The notes beneath the pieces are model-generated. The model ran no database searches, was not told where the DNA came from, and saw only the letters and a list, made by a program, of their open reading frames with translations. A stretch of DNA of 25,715 nucleotides from Gnetum montanum (lineage: Eukaryota > Streptophyta > Gnetopsida > Gnetales > Gnetaceae): NCBI GenBank assembly GCA_015680685.1, contig MNCI01037673.1, positions 284,791 to 310,505 of the forward strand, read 5' to 3'. Shown one piece after another: positions 1-9,560 of this stretch (positions are counted from its first letter, which is position 1; each line of letters opens with the position of its first letter). Made by a program: the position numbers and the translations under genes.

Positions 1-1
1 A

Positions 2-860
2 GACAACATTGTGTTGCCTCCTGACTTATCTATTCCTAAAATGTTGTTGAATAACCTAATTCAATTGGGTATCATTGGACTTAATGCAAAGTATGAGAAG
101 CAAGACCACATCTATCAAGTTTATCATCCCACTGAGGCCCAACGAAAGAAGGATCAGTAGATGGAAGCATGCTATGAGACTTCAAAAGCTAAGAGGTTTC
201 CTACGTAGTTATTCTTGCAACAACATAAGAAAGGTGAGGACTTCTTTTTGGGTGCATTTCAATACACAAACTCTTCCCCTTTCTTTGATGGGAAGACCCT
301 TAACCAAAGGATGCAATTAAGTGTGAATAACTTGGGTGGGGGAAAGAACCATTTTGATGATTAAGGGGCCTTAAAAGATCACAACAAAAGCAAATCATCC
401 AAAGGCAAGGATAACAAAAAAAATAAGGAAAAAGATAAACATAATGATCATGGTAGGGATCGAAGAAGAGGATCTAGCAGACATCGTTCTGGTGTTGGTT
501 TCCCTTCTTTCTCACCCTTATTATCATCCTCATTATCTTCCTTCTCAAACTCTGATAAGAGAAGTAGAGGTTGAAACCAAAGCAAGAGTAGTAGAGATCA
601 TGATGGAGATGAATGGTGGAATACGAATGATCGTAGATCCCACTGAGATGAACAAGAATAGGGGCAAGGACAACAAAAAAGGAAGGATCATCATTGAGAT
701 AGAAGACATAATAGAACTCATCATAGGCATCATGGCCATGATAGGGACCACTGTGATTGTTATGAATATGATGAGCCTCTACTAGTTACCAAAAATATGT
801 TGAATATTTTAGAGACAATTAGAATACCAACCAAGCACATGAAAGATAGCTAAATCAAGC
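2..860 (+). pseudogene. E2 gag leader: N-terminal part and basic S/R/H/D-rich linker (decayed)
   Basis: One frame starting at base 2 reads through most of this stretch with scattered stops. The first 110 or so codons are of mixed composition and match no domain I recognise. From about 375 to 780 the frame becomes strongly hydrophilic: Lys/Ser/Asn-rich first, then a serine-rich patch around 490-545, then His/Asp/Arg-rich. Such basic low-complexity stretches often bind nucleic acid, but that is inference. The frame leads into the gag core near 870. E1 has no counterpart of this segment, which is evidence of a deletion there. Longer open frames that overlap it in other phases look like composition artefacts. 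Confidence 0.5.
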
Positions 861-865
861 AGCTA

Positions 866-1795
866 AATATGAACAATATTCCTATATTTGAGGGGGATAC
901 AACTTAGATCCACAAAATCATCTGTAAGCCTTTCATGATGTCATTTCCTTGCATAACATTGAAAATGAATAGGAAAAGCTAAAATTATCCCCTAGGACAC
1001 TCATTAAAGAAGCTAAAAACTGGTAGTGATCCTTAGAACCAAAATCTATCTATTGATGGAGTGCAATGCTAGAGCGTTTCAATGATAAGTATCAAACTTA
1101 CTCTAGAGTGTCCAATTTGTAGAGGAAAATTCAATGTTATAAGTAGGGAAATAATGAGTTCTTGGATGTATCCTTGGATAGGTATTATTCTATTTTGCAC
1201 CAATGCCCAGGCCATGGATACTCCCAAAGGGACCAGTTGCACCTTATCATAGATGGGCTCAAGAATGGAATGAGGAAAACTCTTGGGATCTATGCCCAAG
1301 GAAGACTTTCTGAGCTAAGGGTACATTATATCCAAAGTCTAATTGATCAAGTGGCTAAAGAAGAATATGAGCTTAAGAAAAGAGAAAGTGCAGAAGAATA
1401 CCACATGGACCCATCCATTTGCAAGGGGAACATTAATTTCTATGATAATGAGAAGTAGGCACCGCTTGATGAAGTTGTACAGAAAAAAACCTTACTGATC
1501 CAAAAATTTGTGATCAAAATATTGGCTAAGATAGATAAGATGTGGGAATCCTTGGATGAGAAGTTCCATCTAGCTCTAAAGATTGCAAAAGTACAAAGAG
1601 ACTAAGGGGGTAGTGGTCATGAAAGAAGGAAGAAAAAGGATACCAGACAAGGATATCACAAAAATAAGGGTAAAGTCATAGTAGTAGAGGAGGTTGTATA
1701 TTTTGAAATAGATGACAAAGGTTGTGAAATTTTCCAATACAAACATCCTAAGGAATGTTGTCCAATGTTGTCATACTTGTAAGAATTTGGGGTTT
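866..1795 (+). pseudogene. gag: E2 gag core with degenerate zinc knuckle
   Basis: Gag forms the virus-like particle and packages element RNA. The clearest stretch is 1162-1458. Its CPGHGYSQRDQL motif around 1204-1239 and the following IIDGL correspond to the conserved Cys-Pro-His-x-Gly and YNGL region of Athila/Tat Gag (retrotransposon gag domain). It aligns closely with E1 gag at 8620-9250. A shortened zinc knuckle lies at 1723-1758; its second cysteine is replaced by phenylalanine, leaving C-x2-F-x3-H-x3-C, so metal binding would be lost. Stops and frameshifts interrupt the frame both before 1162 and after 1458. Confidence 0.75.
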
Positions 1796-2430
1796 ATGCT
1801 TTGAATCCTAAACTGGAAAGCACCCAAGTAGTTGCCTTATCCATAAGGAAACTATAGGCAATAGTTCCACCAACAAACCTATTATTCAAGTGGAGCTCCA
1901 CCTCAATCTCAAGAGTAGTATCAGTAGTGGCAACACCCACAGTCATGGGAAATGCCACCACCCAAGGTAGTGGTATCCTTATCAGTAACCGTATCCCTAT
2001 GGCTACTTTGTCCAATAGCCTATATCCCTAGATGACTCCTCTAATCATGCTTCCTTTTCATACCACTATTACCCTTTAGAATTCTATAGAGCACCTTCTT
2101 CAAGGGGGAAGTCTCCTTTACCCTTTTATCCTCCTCAACACTCATCCACTCTTGCACCACAACTGATAACACCTTTTCTACCTACTCCATCTATGTAGGG
2201 TGAAATTTCCATGTAACCACAGTAAAGAAATTCTATGGTCCTAAATACTTATAGCCAGATATCTATCCAAGTGGTCTTGAATCCAAGCCTCATAAGAGGC
2301 CATTCTTCAGAACAAGCAATCCCACAAAGCCCTCTCAAACACTTGTGGCTGCCAACCTTGCTACTTCTACCTTTGAAAGTCATATCGAGCAGCCTTCAAA
2401 CCAAAAGTCTCACTAAATCCATACTATCAT
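1796..2430 (+). pseudogene. E2 gag C-terminal Pro/Gln/Tyr-rich tail (decayed)
   Basis: This stretch links the zinc knuckle to the protease. It is rich in proline, glutamine, serine and tyrosine codons, as is the low-complexity tail of Athila/Tat Gag, and it has a collinear counterpart at about 9560-10200 in E1. No catalytic domain is visible. Stops are frequent and the phase shifts several times. Confidence 0.45.
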
Positions 2431-2960
2431 GTTGACCCATGTAGTCATAGATTGGATTAAGGTCATCCACCTTTCCAAGAAGAGATATAATCTTAGGAAT
2501 GCTCTCATCTACCTACAGATCATAGGAAATGAACTATGTAAGGATCTTTTGGATTTGGATTCCAAAGTTAACTTAACTTCTTAAGAGATGTATAAGGCAT
2601 GTAACTTGCCTCCTTTAAAAAAGAGAAACATTAGATTGGAGTTGGAAGACTAGTCCATCACTCTCCCTTTAGGACTAGTGGATGACATCATGACCATCAT
2701 CTTTGGGTGATCCTATCTAGCTAATTTCTTGGTGATCCATATGAAGAACTGTAAGTGGGACTTTCCCATCATCATGGGAAGGGCATGATTGAGAACAATT
2801 GATGCCAAATTTGGGATTTGATACCTTTCCTTAAAGATTTTCAAGGAAAATAAATTTGGAAAAGTGAAGAAGAAGAGAGTTCCATGTATCACATATAGTG
2901 ACATAGGGTGCCATTGCATGCAGAAATTGTGGATCATCAAAGACACATCACTTCATGCAT
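2431..2960 (+). pseudogene. E2 retropepsin-like aspartic protease (inactivated)
   Basis: The protease would cleave the Gag-Pol polyprotein. The active-site loop lies at about 2546-2575, where the frame reads LLDLDSKVNL. The aspartate is kept but the glycine of the D-[ST]-G triad is replaced by aspartate, which is incompatible with a normal active site. Downstream are the family-typical MYKACNLPPLKK stretch and the C-terminal signature FPIIMGRA near 2763-2790, which corresponds to the ILGRPFL motif of plant gypsy proteases. E1 has the same block with a different active-site lesion. Several stops are present. Confidence 0.7.
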
Positions 2961-3429
2961 GCAATCAGTGTGTAGAAATAACTGTGATTCAAAGGTGTCT
3001 ATATGTAGTAGTCAAAAAAGGAAAAGGTACCTAGTGGCGAGTAATTGATGATGAGACTGAATTATCCATGTGCACAAAACCAAGTAAGAGCCTTACTAGC
3101 ACTTATGTGGAAAGCATGGACAAACTGAAGCAGTTCCATCATCATCTTTCCAATGAACAAAGTGACATGGATTAAGAAGAGTTAAAGATCCCTAATAGTT
3201 TTAAGTAAGAGCCCCTTAAGTTAAAAGCTCTACTAGTAGGCATGAAATATGCATTTCTCAAAAATGGCAAGCTAGTAATTATCAATGCCAAACTTGCTCC
3301 TAAACAGAAGTAGAAATTGCTAAAATTTGTGAAAAAAATGGCCAATAGCCTTTTCTTGGTTATATCATGGGGTCATAGGAATATATCCTTAGATATGCTA
3401 GCATCAAATCTACATAGACTCCTCCATCA
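2961..3429 (+). pseudogene. E2 protease-RT linker
   Basis: This is the connector between protease and RT. From about 3180 it reads ELKIPNSFK, a stop, then LKALLVGMKYAFLKNGKLV. It corresponds to the linker upstream of RT in Athila-type elements, where an LKYAFL-like motif is typical. The same motif is present in E1 at about 10990-11060. It has no separate catalytic role. TAG and TAA stops break the frame. Confidence 0.6.
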
Positions 3430-4180
3430 AGCCAAAAAGGTAACCATAATGACGATTAAACCCAAAACTCTAGTAGATTGTCAAGGAGAAGATTGAGCAA
3501 CTCCTCAAAGTAGGGTTCATCTACCCAATTACATATAGCAAGTGGATTAGCCCACTTGTTATTATTCCAAAGAAAGAAGAAAATGGAGAGTTTGTATAGA
3601 CTTTCAGTTATTGAACATGGCAACATACAAAGATCATTTTCTATTACCATTTGTGGACTGAGTGTTGGATACTATTGAAAGGTATTGTTATTATAACTTT
3701 CTAGATGGTTATAGTGGTTATAACCAATTCCAAATACCACTATAGGAGTAGGCCAAGGCTACATTCACAAGTCCCTAGGGGACTTTTGCATATAAGAAGA
3801 TGTCCTTTGGTCTATGCAACGTCCTTGCCACTTTTCAACGATTGTTCCTTAGCATTTTACAACATTAGATTGGTAGCGAAGTAGAAATCTTCATGGATGA
3901 CTTCTCTACCTAAGGTACTACCTTTGAGTAAGCCTTGGACCACCTTGAGTAAGTACTTCAAAGGTGGGTGGAGACTAACCTAAGGCCCAACTAGCAAAAG
4001 AGCCACTTGATGATCTAAGAGGACATTATCTTAGGGCATTGAATTTCCAACAAAGAGATCGAGGTAGACCTAGAGAAAGTACAAGTCATCCAAGGAATAA
4101 CTAGATAACTAGAAATGGTGAAAGATGTATGGTCATTCCTTGGCCACACAGGTTATTATAGGTGCATTATCAAGAACTTC
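3430..4180 (+). pseudogene. pol: E2 reverse transcriptase domain (decayed)
   Basis: RT copies element RNA into DNA. In order I see the VKEKIEQLLKVGFI entry helix (about 3476-3520), the SPLVIIPKK strand, LDGYSGYNQ with a catalytic Asp at 3704-3706, the TFAYKKMSFGLCN block near 3780-3820, and the IFMDDFST box with the catalytic Asp pair at 3896-3901. FMDDF is the usual form of YxDD in Athila/Tat elements. In-frame stops occur at 3743, 3749, 3776 and 4040, among others. Those at 3749, 3776 and 4040 fall at the same positions as stops in E1. A frameshift lies near 3600. Confidence 0.85.
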
Positions 4181-4759
4181 TCAAAAATTTTCAAACTATT
4201 GATGAAACTCACAAAGAAGGATGCACCATTCACTTGGACCAGGGAATGCAAAAACACATTCCAATAGTTAAAATAGAAACTTGTAGAAACTCCAATTCTA
4301 CAAGCACCTGACTTGTCCAAGAAATTTCACATCATGATTGATGCATCCAATTACACTTTGGGGATCATGCTTACACAATTAGATTATTAGAAACGTCCAT
4401 ACTACATACATTGTGCAAGAAAGAGCATTGTGGGTACATAATTGAACTACACCACCATTGAAAAGAAGCTCATGGAAATGGTGTACACCCTAGAAAAATT
4501 CAGGCACTATGTGCTTGGATACTAACTTTTTATGTACACCAATAATAGCATCATATGGTTTCTCATGAATAAGCCAATGGTAAGCCCCTATGTCATACAA
4601 TGGCTAGTGATCCTTCAAGATTTTTATTTGACAATGATTGATAGAAATGGAACCAAGAATGTGGTTGCTAACCACTTATCTTAGTTACAATGGGATAGCA
4701 AAGAGAATGAAGGGCTATTATCTAATCGATTTCCTGATGAACTTCTCTTTGTTGGTGTT
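4181..4759 (+). pseudogene. pol: E2 RT connection and RNase H domain (decayed)
   Basis: RNase H removes the RNA strand during reverse transcription. The frame reads PFTWTRECKNTFQ at about 4230, FHIMIDASNY with the first catalytic Asp at 4340-4342, then NYTTIEKKLM with the Glu helix and LEKFRHYVLGY. The third carboxylate position reads YTNNS instead of HTDHS, and the last reads VANHLS instead of an Asp, so two catalytic aspartates are replaced by Asn (G-to-A). A stop at 4439-4441 corresponds to one in E1 at 12238-12240. Confidence 0.8.
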
Positions 4760-6099
4760 GTTGATGCTCATAATCCCAGAGATTCCAACTGTTACAATCA
4801 CATCCTCTTCTACTTACTCAATTAAGAGATGCCACATGAATGGAATAATAAGAAGAAACAACAGTTTCTTTATCAGGCTAAACATTTCATGGAAATCAAT
4901 GACAACCTTTACAAGATTTATACTAATGGCCTAGTACGATGGTGTGTACCTAACATAGATTAACTTTGAATCCTCCAAGATGCTCATGAAGGTCCTTCTA
5001 GGGACCACTATGTTGAGACAACCATTAATTTTCTCACATAGTAGGGTATTATCAACTAATGATTTTTAGAAGTATCCATCACTTCTTCCGTTCATGTGAT
5101 AGATGCTAAAGAGATGAAGGGATGACTACTTGAATGGAAGGGCCATAATAATGGATTTAATCACCTAATCCTTTCAATCTTTAGGGGATTGACTTTATGG
5201 GATCCATCAATCCCATGTCTAATAAAAAGGCATACATAATTGTCGTTGTTGACTATCGTACGAAGTGGGCTAAAGCTGCTAGCATCACTAATTATTCATC
5301 CTCTACAGTGGCATAGTTTGTACAACAAAATGTGGTAAACAAGTTTATTATGCCAAGGGTACTAATTTTTGATAATGCAACCCACTTCATAGATGCCACT
5401 TTTTGAAAGCTTATGCAATGCTTAGGGGTTGAACATAAACTCACAACTCCATATCACCCCCAAGCCAATGGTCAAGTTGAGATGATAAATAGGGAAATAA
5501 CAAAAATACTAACACACACCATTAGTAAGTATGGGAAGGACTCGAGCATCAAACTCAATGATGCTCTTTAGGCTTACCAATCAATGTGGAAAGTTCCTAC
5601 TAGTTATTCTCTATATAAGTTAGTGTACGAGAAACTCCCAACTCTCCCTATCCAAACAAAGTTACATACACTGCCAATAGCCTATGATCTTGACGTTGAT
5701 TTAATTCTAGCCCAAATAGAGAAAATTGATTAGTGGCCCTATCTTTGAATGAAGTGCACAAGGCACATAGCAAGCAATAACATGACCTTAAAATCAAAAA
5801 AGTTAAGTTTCAACCAAGAGATAAGGTTCTCTACTAGAACACCATGCATGTAGCTCAACATATAAAATTCCAAATGTTATGGAAGGAACCTTATATTATA
5901 CATGTAGCTTTTTCATCAAGGGACATGATGATTTACCACCCTACTAGTTCAAAAAAAGGTTATTGGTCAACATGAAATAATTAAACCTTTCCTGGAGTTA
6001 AGAATAACCAACAACACCTCCATTGATGGCCAAACACGCTCAATCTTTTAGATCTCCTCCTTACAACTTAGTTGTGGGGGAGATGGCCATCCATGCTAA
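4760..6099 (+). pseudogene. pol: E2 integrase domain and pol C-terminus (decayed)
   Basis: Integrase joins element cDNA to host DNA. The zinc-binding region at about 4975-5130 is badly damaged; the first histidine (DAHEG) and a DHY remain but the CxxC pair is not recognisable. The catalytic core is clear: IDFMG with Asp at 5191-5193, IFDNATHF with Asp at 5371-5373 and GQVEM with Glu at 5479-5481. The spacing is D-x59-D-x35-E and all three acidic residues are kept. The C-terminal part reads EPYII near 5885 and ends in GGDGHPC before a TAA at 6097-6099, the same ending as E1. Many TAG stops occur, including 5569-5571, which is shared with E1. Confidence 0.85.
6065..6086 (+). promoter_or_regulatory. 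PPT-like purine run at the end of E2 pol
   Basis: The run ACTTAGTTGTGGGGGAGA lies in the last codons of pol. It is nearly identical to the terminal polypurine tract of E2 at 22786-22803 (ACTTAGTCGTGGGGGTA). E1 has the same run at about 13908-13924. It may be a central-type polypurine tract or the relic of an ancestral 3' terminus; it may also be only the coding sequence of the pol C-terminus. Confidence 0.4.
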
Positions 6100-7007
6100 A
6101 ATTTTGTATTGGTTCCTCAATTTTTCAAATTTTTTGTTTTACATCATTCTTTATATGTTTTCCATTTTCTTGAGGATTTTACAATTTATTTGATATATTT
6201 TTCTTTTGATTACATTTTCTCATGTGTTTTTTTCTGTATTTCCATCAAGTGCTTAACACAACTGCTAATTTTTAGAAGTCTACTTGAACTCTATAGTATG
6301 AATTGATTACTTAATGACTAGATTTCATCTTTAACTTGTGACATTGATTAATGGGACATTGAATTTCTTATGGTATCAAGCAATGAATTCACATCATCCA
6401 CCCATTCCACACAACTCCATGGTGTTCTCTCATCTTGGAGCATGAGGTTCTTTCTTAATAACAACTTATAAAAGAATATGTGACCTTGGTACTTAACAAA
6501 CTTGGAACGAACTAAGATAAGGATGTGGCTTCAAGTGGACTTACCACATTTTGTACTTACCTACCTTTTATGGGTATTCTCATTTATCTATTGTCAGTCC
6601 TAATGTCAATCATTAACAGGAAGAATGTCTTTGCATAGTATGGTTTCCATTGAAAAGAAAACATGGGAATTCAAAGCACATCCCTTAGAAAAATAATGAG
6701 CTATAGGCATTAGTTATGGGGCTAGAAAGACATGTTATCCATGCCTAATGGCACCCCTCTAACTAAGGCCCTTTCTAACTTCATGTATGAGACTCCCTTA
6801 TGATACTCTCTCTTCCATCGTTCAAGAAATTACCATCTATCACCTCACTACCTCATATCATGATTAATTGATATTTCTATTTTGGTATATCTTAATTCAT
6901 TGATGATTTCTTGTGTGAACTCTATTTTTAACAATCCATGATCATTAATCATCTTGGGTGCCTATAGACTCCTAGGTATGAGGACACACAAGGGTATTAA
7001 GGGCATA

Positions 7008-7037
7008 AGCCTACTATGGGGAGGATCCACTTGCATA
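7008..7037 (+). repeat. 30-bp block identical in E1 and E2 (E2 copy)
   Basis: Thirty bases containing TACTATGGGGAGGATCCACT are identical to 15168-15197 in E1, although flanking sequence differs at many positions. The block is non-coding in both elements. Confidence 0.75.
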
Positions 7038-7584
7038 CTCTTTGGTCTAGATTTGTTAAACTTCTTGTTCCTTGTTTTTCATTCAATTCCATCATTTTCC
7101 CAACATAAACATCTAGTTTTGCACTCCTTGGCAATATAGTTTTCTCCAAATCTCCTTTCCCAAATGAATTTCAAGCCCTCTTCCATGATTTGTCACCATT
7201 CTAAGCTTTTTTGGCTTTCTTTAGACTCCATTTTCATGGTCGAACTCTTTTCCAACACTTAGGTTTTTATGGTGAAAAATTATCTCAAATGGCTGTGTTG
7301 ATGCATCCCCATTAACACATCAACAAAAACGTATAAATATGTGTTGATACTTAGCCAATTTTTCACATTTTCTTCATAATGAAAGGGCATTTCTTGCAAT
7401 TTTTAGAGCCCAAAGAACCTTTTAAGCATCACAACTTTCACACCACCTATCTAATTCATCTCATTCTTCGACGCTCTAGCTACTAGAGGCAAGCTTTATG
7501 TTGTGGGGGCCACAAACCTATGATTTATGAAGAAACTTTTTTCAAGAATTTTTATAACTCCATAAGGTTTAACTATTAAAATTT

Positions 7585-7589
7585 CCGTT
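7585..7589 (+). repeat. Candidate target-site duplication of E1, left copy
   Basis: CCGTT immediately precedes the E1 5' LTR. CCATC immediately follows the E1 3' LTR at 19647-19651. The two differ only by two transitions, as would result from a 5-bp duplication CCGTC that later suffered one C-to-T and one G-to-A change. Five base pairs is the normal duplication size for Ty3/gypsy. Short length and imperfect identity keep this tentative. Confidence 0.45.
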
Positions 7590-7604
7590 TGATTAGTTGC
7601 ATTC

Positions 7605-7710
7605 TATCAGTTGCGTCAACATGACCTTGTCAATGCGGCCTCATTGACGAGACCTAGTTGATGCATCATATCATGCGTTGATGTGGCCCCGTCAACGTAG
7701 TGTCATGTGT
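7605..7710 (+). promoter_or_regulatory. U3 repeat cluster of LTR1
   Basis: About six degenerate words of the form GTCAACG..GGCC, or GTTGATG..GGCC in the other orientation, lie at spacings of roughly 14-20 bp just upstream of the TATA box. The cluster recurs in LTR2 (about 18740-18845), is shortened in LTR3, and appears in the post-pol regions of both elements. Its position suggests upstream promoter elements. Confidence 0.55.
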
Positions 7711-7714
7711 CAGC

Positions 7715-7722
7715 TATAAATA
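7715..7722 (+). promoter_or_regulatory. TATA box of LTR1
   Basis: TATAAATA lies about 125 bp into the LTR and is preceded by the U3 repeat cluster. The same box is at 18858-18865 in LTR2, and a variant TATATAAA is at 22878-22885 in LTR3. Conservation in all three LTRs supports it as the core promoter. Confidence 0.75.
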
Positions 7723-7894
7723 CACTCTTGCAACTGCATTTATGGCATAAGTATATTGTAGTTGTAGTAGAGCTATTGCCTTTTTTCCATTTGAAAGTTA
7801 GAAATTTTTTCCCTAAGTACTCGCAGTAGGAGTCATTAAGTGTACGAATCTTTATTCAAGCATTGTTGTACCTAAGCACGGTAGTGTATGTAGT

Positions 7895-7900
7895 AATAAA
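7895..7900 (+). terminator. Poly(A) signal of LTR1
   Basis: AATAAA lies about 175 bp downstream of the TATA box. It is conserved at the equivalent place in LTR2 (19037-19042) and LTR3 (23038-23043), so it probably marks the 3' end of R. Confidence 0.6.
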
Positions 7901-8091
7901 TATGAGCTTTCTAATAAACCTTGCAGCACTCTGGATAGATTAGCTATTTCATTTATGCATTTAATGTATTTAATTATTTATTAAATGTTTTCCATTAGTT
8001 ATTGAATATTTTTCAATTATTACATTAATGAATTAATTAATCTAGATAGATTACACACATAAGTACGATCACATCAAGTGTAACACATATT

Positions 8092-8166
8092 CGCTTGGTA
8101 GTCCCAATAGCGTTATCGCTTGGTACACCTAGTAGCGTAGTGCTTAGTTACCCAGTAATGGATACG
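8092..8166 (+). repeat. Three 25-bp tandem units in LTR1
   Basis: Units at 8092-8116, 8117-8141 and 8142-8166 share GCTTGGTA..CCC/CCT..AGTAG. The equivalent arrays are at 19234-19308 (LTR2) and about 23200-23275 (LTR3), and a relic is visible in the inverted LTR near 24085-24120. The array lies downstream of the poly(A) signal, in U5. Confidence 0.7.
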
Positions 8167-8509
8167 TGGGTTCAGGATGTGTACAAAAAGTGGGAATGAA
8201 TACTTATGTTAAGATTAGTTAAATAATTAGTTAATTTAGATTAGTTAATCAAATCCATTTTTCTCTACAATTTAATCATCCAACTATCAAATATAAAAAT
8301 GATAAAAATTGAATGCCTCAATTACACTTAACAATACCAACAAACATCACAAGTATACTTGGGAAGAAAATGATTAACCTTAAGGCTAGATTCACTTCCT
8401 AAAGGGCTAGTGCACTGAAAATAATAAAGTGCACAGAATTCAACCAGATCGCACGTGAACGCTTTGTGATTCATATGGTTGGGCGTAGGGGTACCTCGTC
8501 ACTCATCAT

Positions 8510-8527
8510 TGGCATCGTTGCTAGGGA
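8510..8527 (+). promoter_or_regulatory. Primer-binding site of E1 (tRNA-Asp type)
   Basis: TGGCATCGTTGCTAGGGA begins two bases after the LTR end. It matches the complement of the plant tRNA-Asp 3' end used by Athila-like elements (TGGCGCCGTTGCCGGGGA, recalled from knowledge) at 14 of 18 positions. All four differences are G-to-A or C-to-T. Position and match type make this the primer site for minus-strand synthesis. Confidence 0.8.
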
Positions 8528-8600
8528 CTTTGTTTGTGGAACATGTGCTATTTAGGTTTAAGTGAATACCATTAATATCATTGTATGAACCTCAAGGTTA
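8528..8600 (+). other. Short E1 leader with deletion junction
   Basis: Only about 70-100 bp separate the PBS from sequence that aligns with the E2 gag core near base 830. E2 has at least 830 bp of gag leader there. E1 has therefore lost the leader, with a junction at about 8590-8610. Confidence 0.5.
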
Positions 8601-9560
8601 ATATCATTCCCACTATAAAGGATAGTTAGATCAAGTGCCTAGATATAAATAATATTCCAAGATTTGAGGGGGGATACAATTCTAATCTGTAGACAAATCG
8701 ACAAGCTTTTCAAGATGCCTGTGCCTTACAGAACATAGAGAATGAGTGGCAGAAACTCAAAATTTTTCTAAGGACACTTATTAAGGAAGCTGAAAGTTGG
8801 TACCAGTCCCTAGAGTTGAAATTCATCCATAGATGGAGTACCATGTTAGAACTATTCAATGAAAAACATCAGATGTACTCCAGAGTGTCTAATCTGAGAA
8901 GGCAAATCCAAGGTTGGAAATGAGTACATGAACCCTTTGATGCCACCATGGGTCAATACTATTCACTCCTACATCAATGCCCTAGCCATGGTTACTCTTA
9001 GAGGGAACAACTTCACCACATCATAGATGGGCTCAGAGTAGAAACAAGAAGAACTCTTAGGGTATATGCCCAAGGAAGGTTGTCTAAAATGAGAGCTCAT
9101 CAAATCCAAAGGTTAATTGAGTAGGTAGCAAAAGAAGAAGGTGAGATATGAAAAAGGGACAGTTTTAAAGAGTATAATAGGAATCCATCCATCAAAAAAT
9201 AAGAGGTCCAATTTTGTGATGAGGAGGAATCACCACTTGATGAAGTGGTGAACAAAAAGACCTTGCCTATTCAAAAATCTATTTCTAACATTTTGGGCAA
9301 GGTTGATAAGTTATGGGATTCTTTGGATGAGAAATTTCAAATTGCTTTAAGATTGCTGAAGAATCCAAAGAGCAAAATAGTGATCGTAATCACAAGAGGC
9401 GAAAAGAAGCTGAACATGCCTACTAAAGAAGTAAGGGAAAACCTACTGTAGTAGAGGAAGTTATGGAGTTTGATTCTGATGATGAAACTAAATGTGACAT
9501 ATGCCAATACATACATCCAAAGGAATGTTTCCCTGTGGTGTCACACTTACAAGAGACTAG
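8601..9560 (+). pseudogene. gag: E1 gag core with zinc knuckle (decayed)
   Basis: This is the capsid/nucleocapsid protein. Recognisable parts are FLRTLIKEAESWYQSLE (about 8767-8818), IHRWSTMLELFNEKHQ, a CPSHGYS motif with REQLHHIIDGL (about 8978-9035), AQGRLSKMRAHQIQ and a C-terminal DKLWDSLDEKFQIALRLL segment near 9300-9360. The zinc knuckle at 9493-9528 reads CDICQYIHPKEC, a C-x2-C-x3-H-x3-C arrangement shorter than the usual C-x2-C-x4-H-x4-C. All four ligands are present, unlike E2. In-frame TAG and TGA codons and at least one frameshift break the gene. Confidence 0.8.

Larger units (their letters stand above)
1..7589 (+). mobile_element. Outer Ty3/gypsy retrotransposon E2, left part
   Basis: This is the left portion of a decayed Athila/Tat-type LTR retrotransposon. 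It holds, in order, a gag leader, gag core, protease, RT, RNase H, integrase and a post-pol non-coding region. Its 5' LTR and primer-binding site lie outside the window. It stops exactly where the LTR of E1 begins at 7590. Its missing 3' portion (ORF3, polypurine tract, 3' LTR) is found at 19647-23618, so E1 inserted into it. All reading frames are broken by stops and frameshifts. Assignment to one element rests on collinearity with E1, which has the same order of parts without interruption. Confidence 0.85.
6100..7589 (+). other. E2 post-pol non-coding region
   Basis: No supported gene lies here. The stretch is T-rich just after pol and then collinear with E1 13939-15830. Recognisable shared parts are the TGGGAATTCAAAGCACATCC segment near 6664, a 30-bp block identical to E1 at 7008-7037, and a promoter-like block with GTTGATG/CATCAAC words and a TATA-like TATAAATA near 7331. 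A sequence at about 7490 is equivalent to the E1 splice-donor candidate, but reads GAGGCAAGC instead of GAGGTAAGA. Short open frames at 6109-6306 and 6954-7139 have no counterpart in E1 and are not supported as genes. Confidence 0.6.
7590..8508 (+). repeat. 5' LTR of E1 (LTR1)
   Basis: A 919-bp LTR starting TGATTAG and ending ACTCATCA, aligned along its length with LTR2 and more distantly with LTR3. It contains a U3 with GTCAAC/GGCC words in both orientations (about 7608-7710), a TATA box at 7715-7722, a poly(A) signal at 7895-7900 and a 25-bp triple repeat at 8092-8166. It is followed directly by a tRNA-Asp-type PBS, which makes it a 5' LTR. It keeps several CpG sites in U3 that are TG or CA in LTR2. 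Confidence 0.92.

Noticed and set aside
444-785. A 113-codon plus-strand open frame rich in Ile, Met and Glu
   Set aside because: It lies in another phase over the His/Asp/Arg-rich gag leader, with repetitive composition and no domain. The gag phase is the one that leads into the gag core.
6109-6306. A short frame encoding a hydrophobic Phe/Leu-rich peptide that could pass for a membrane protein
   Set aside because: It comes from a T-rich stretch just after pol; E1 has a T-rich stretch but no matching frame.
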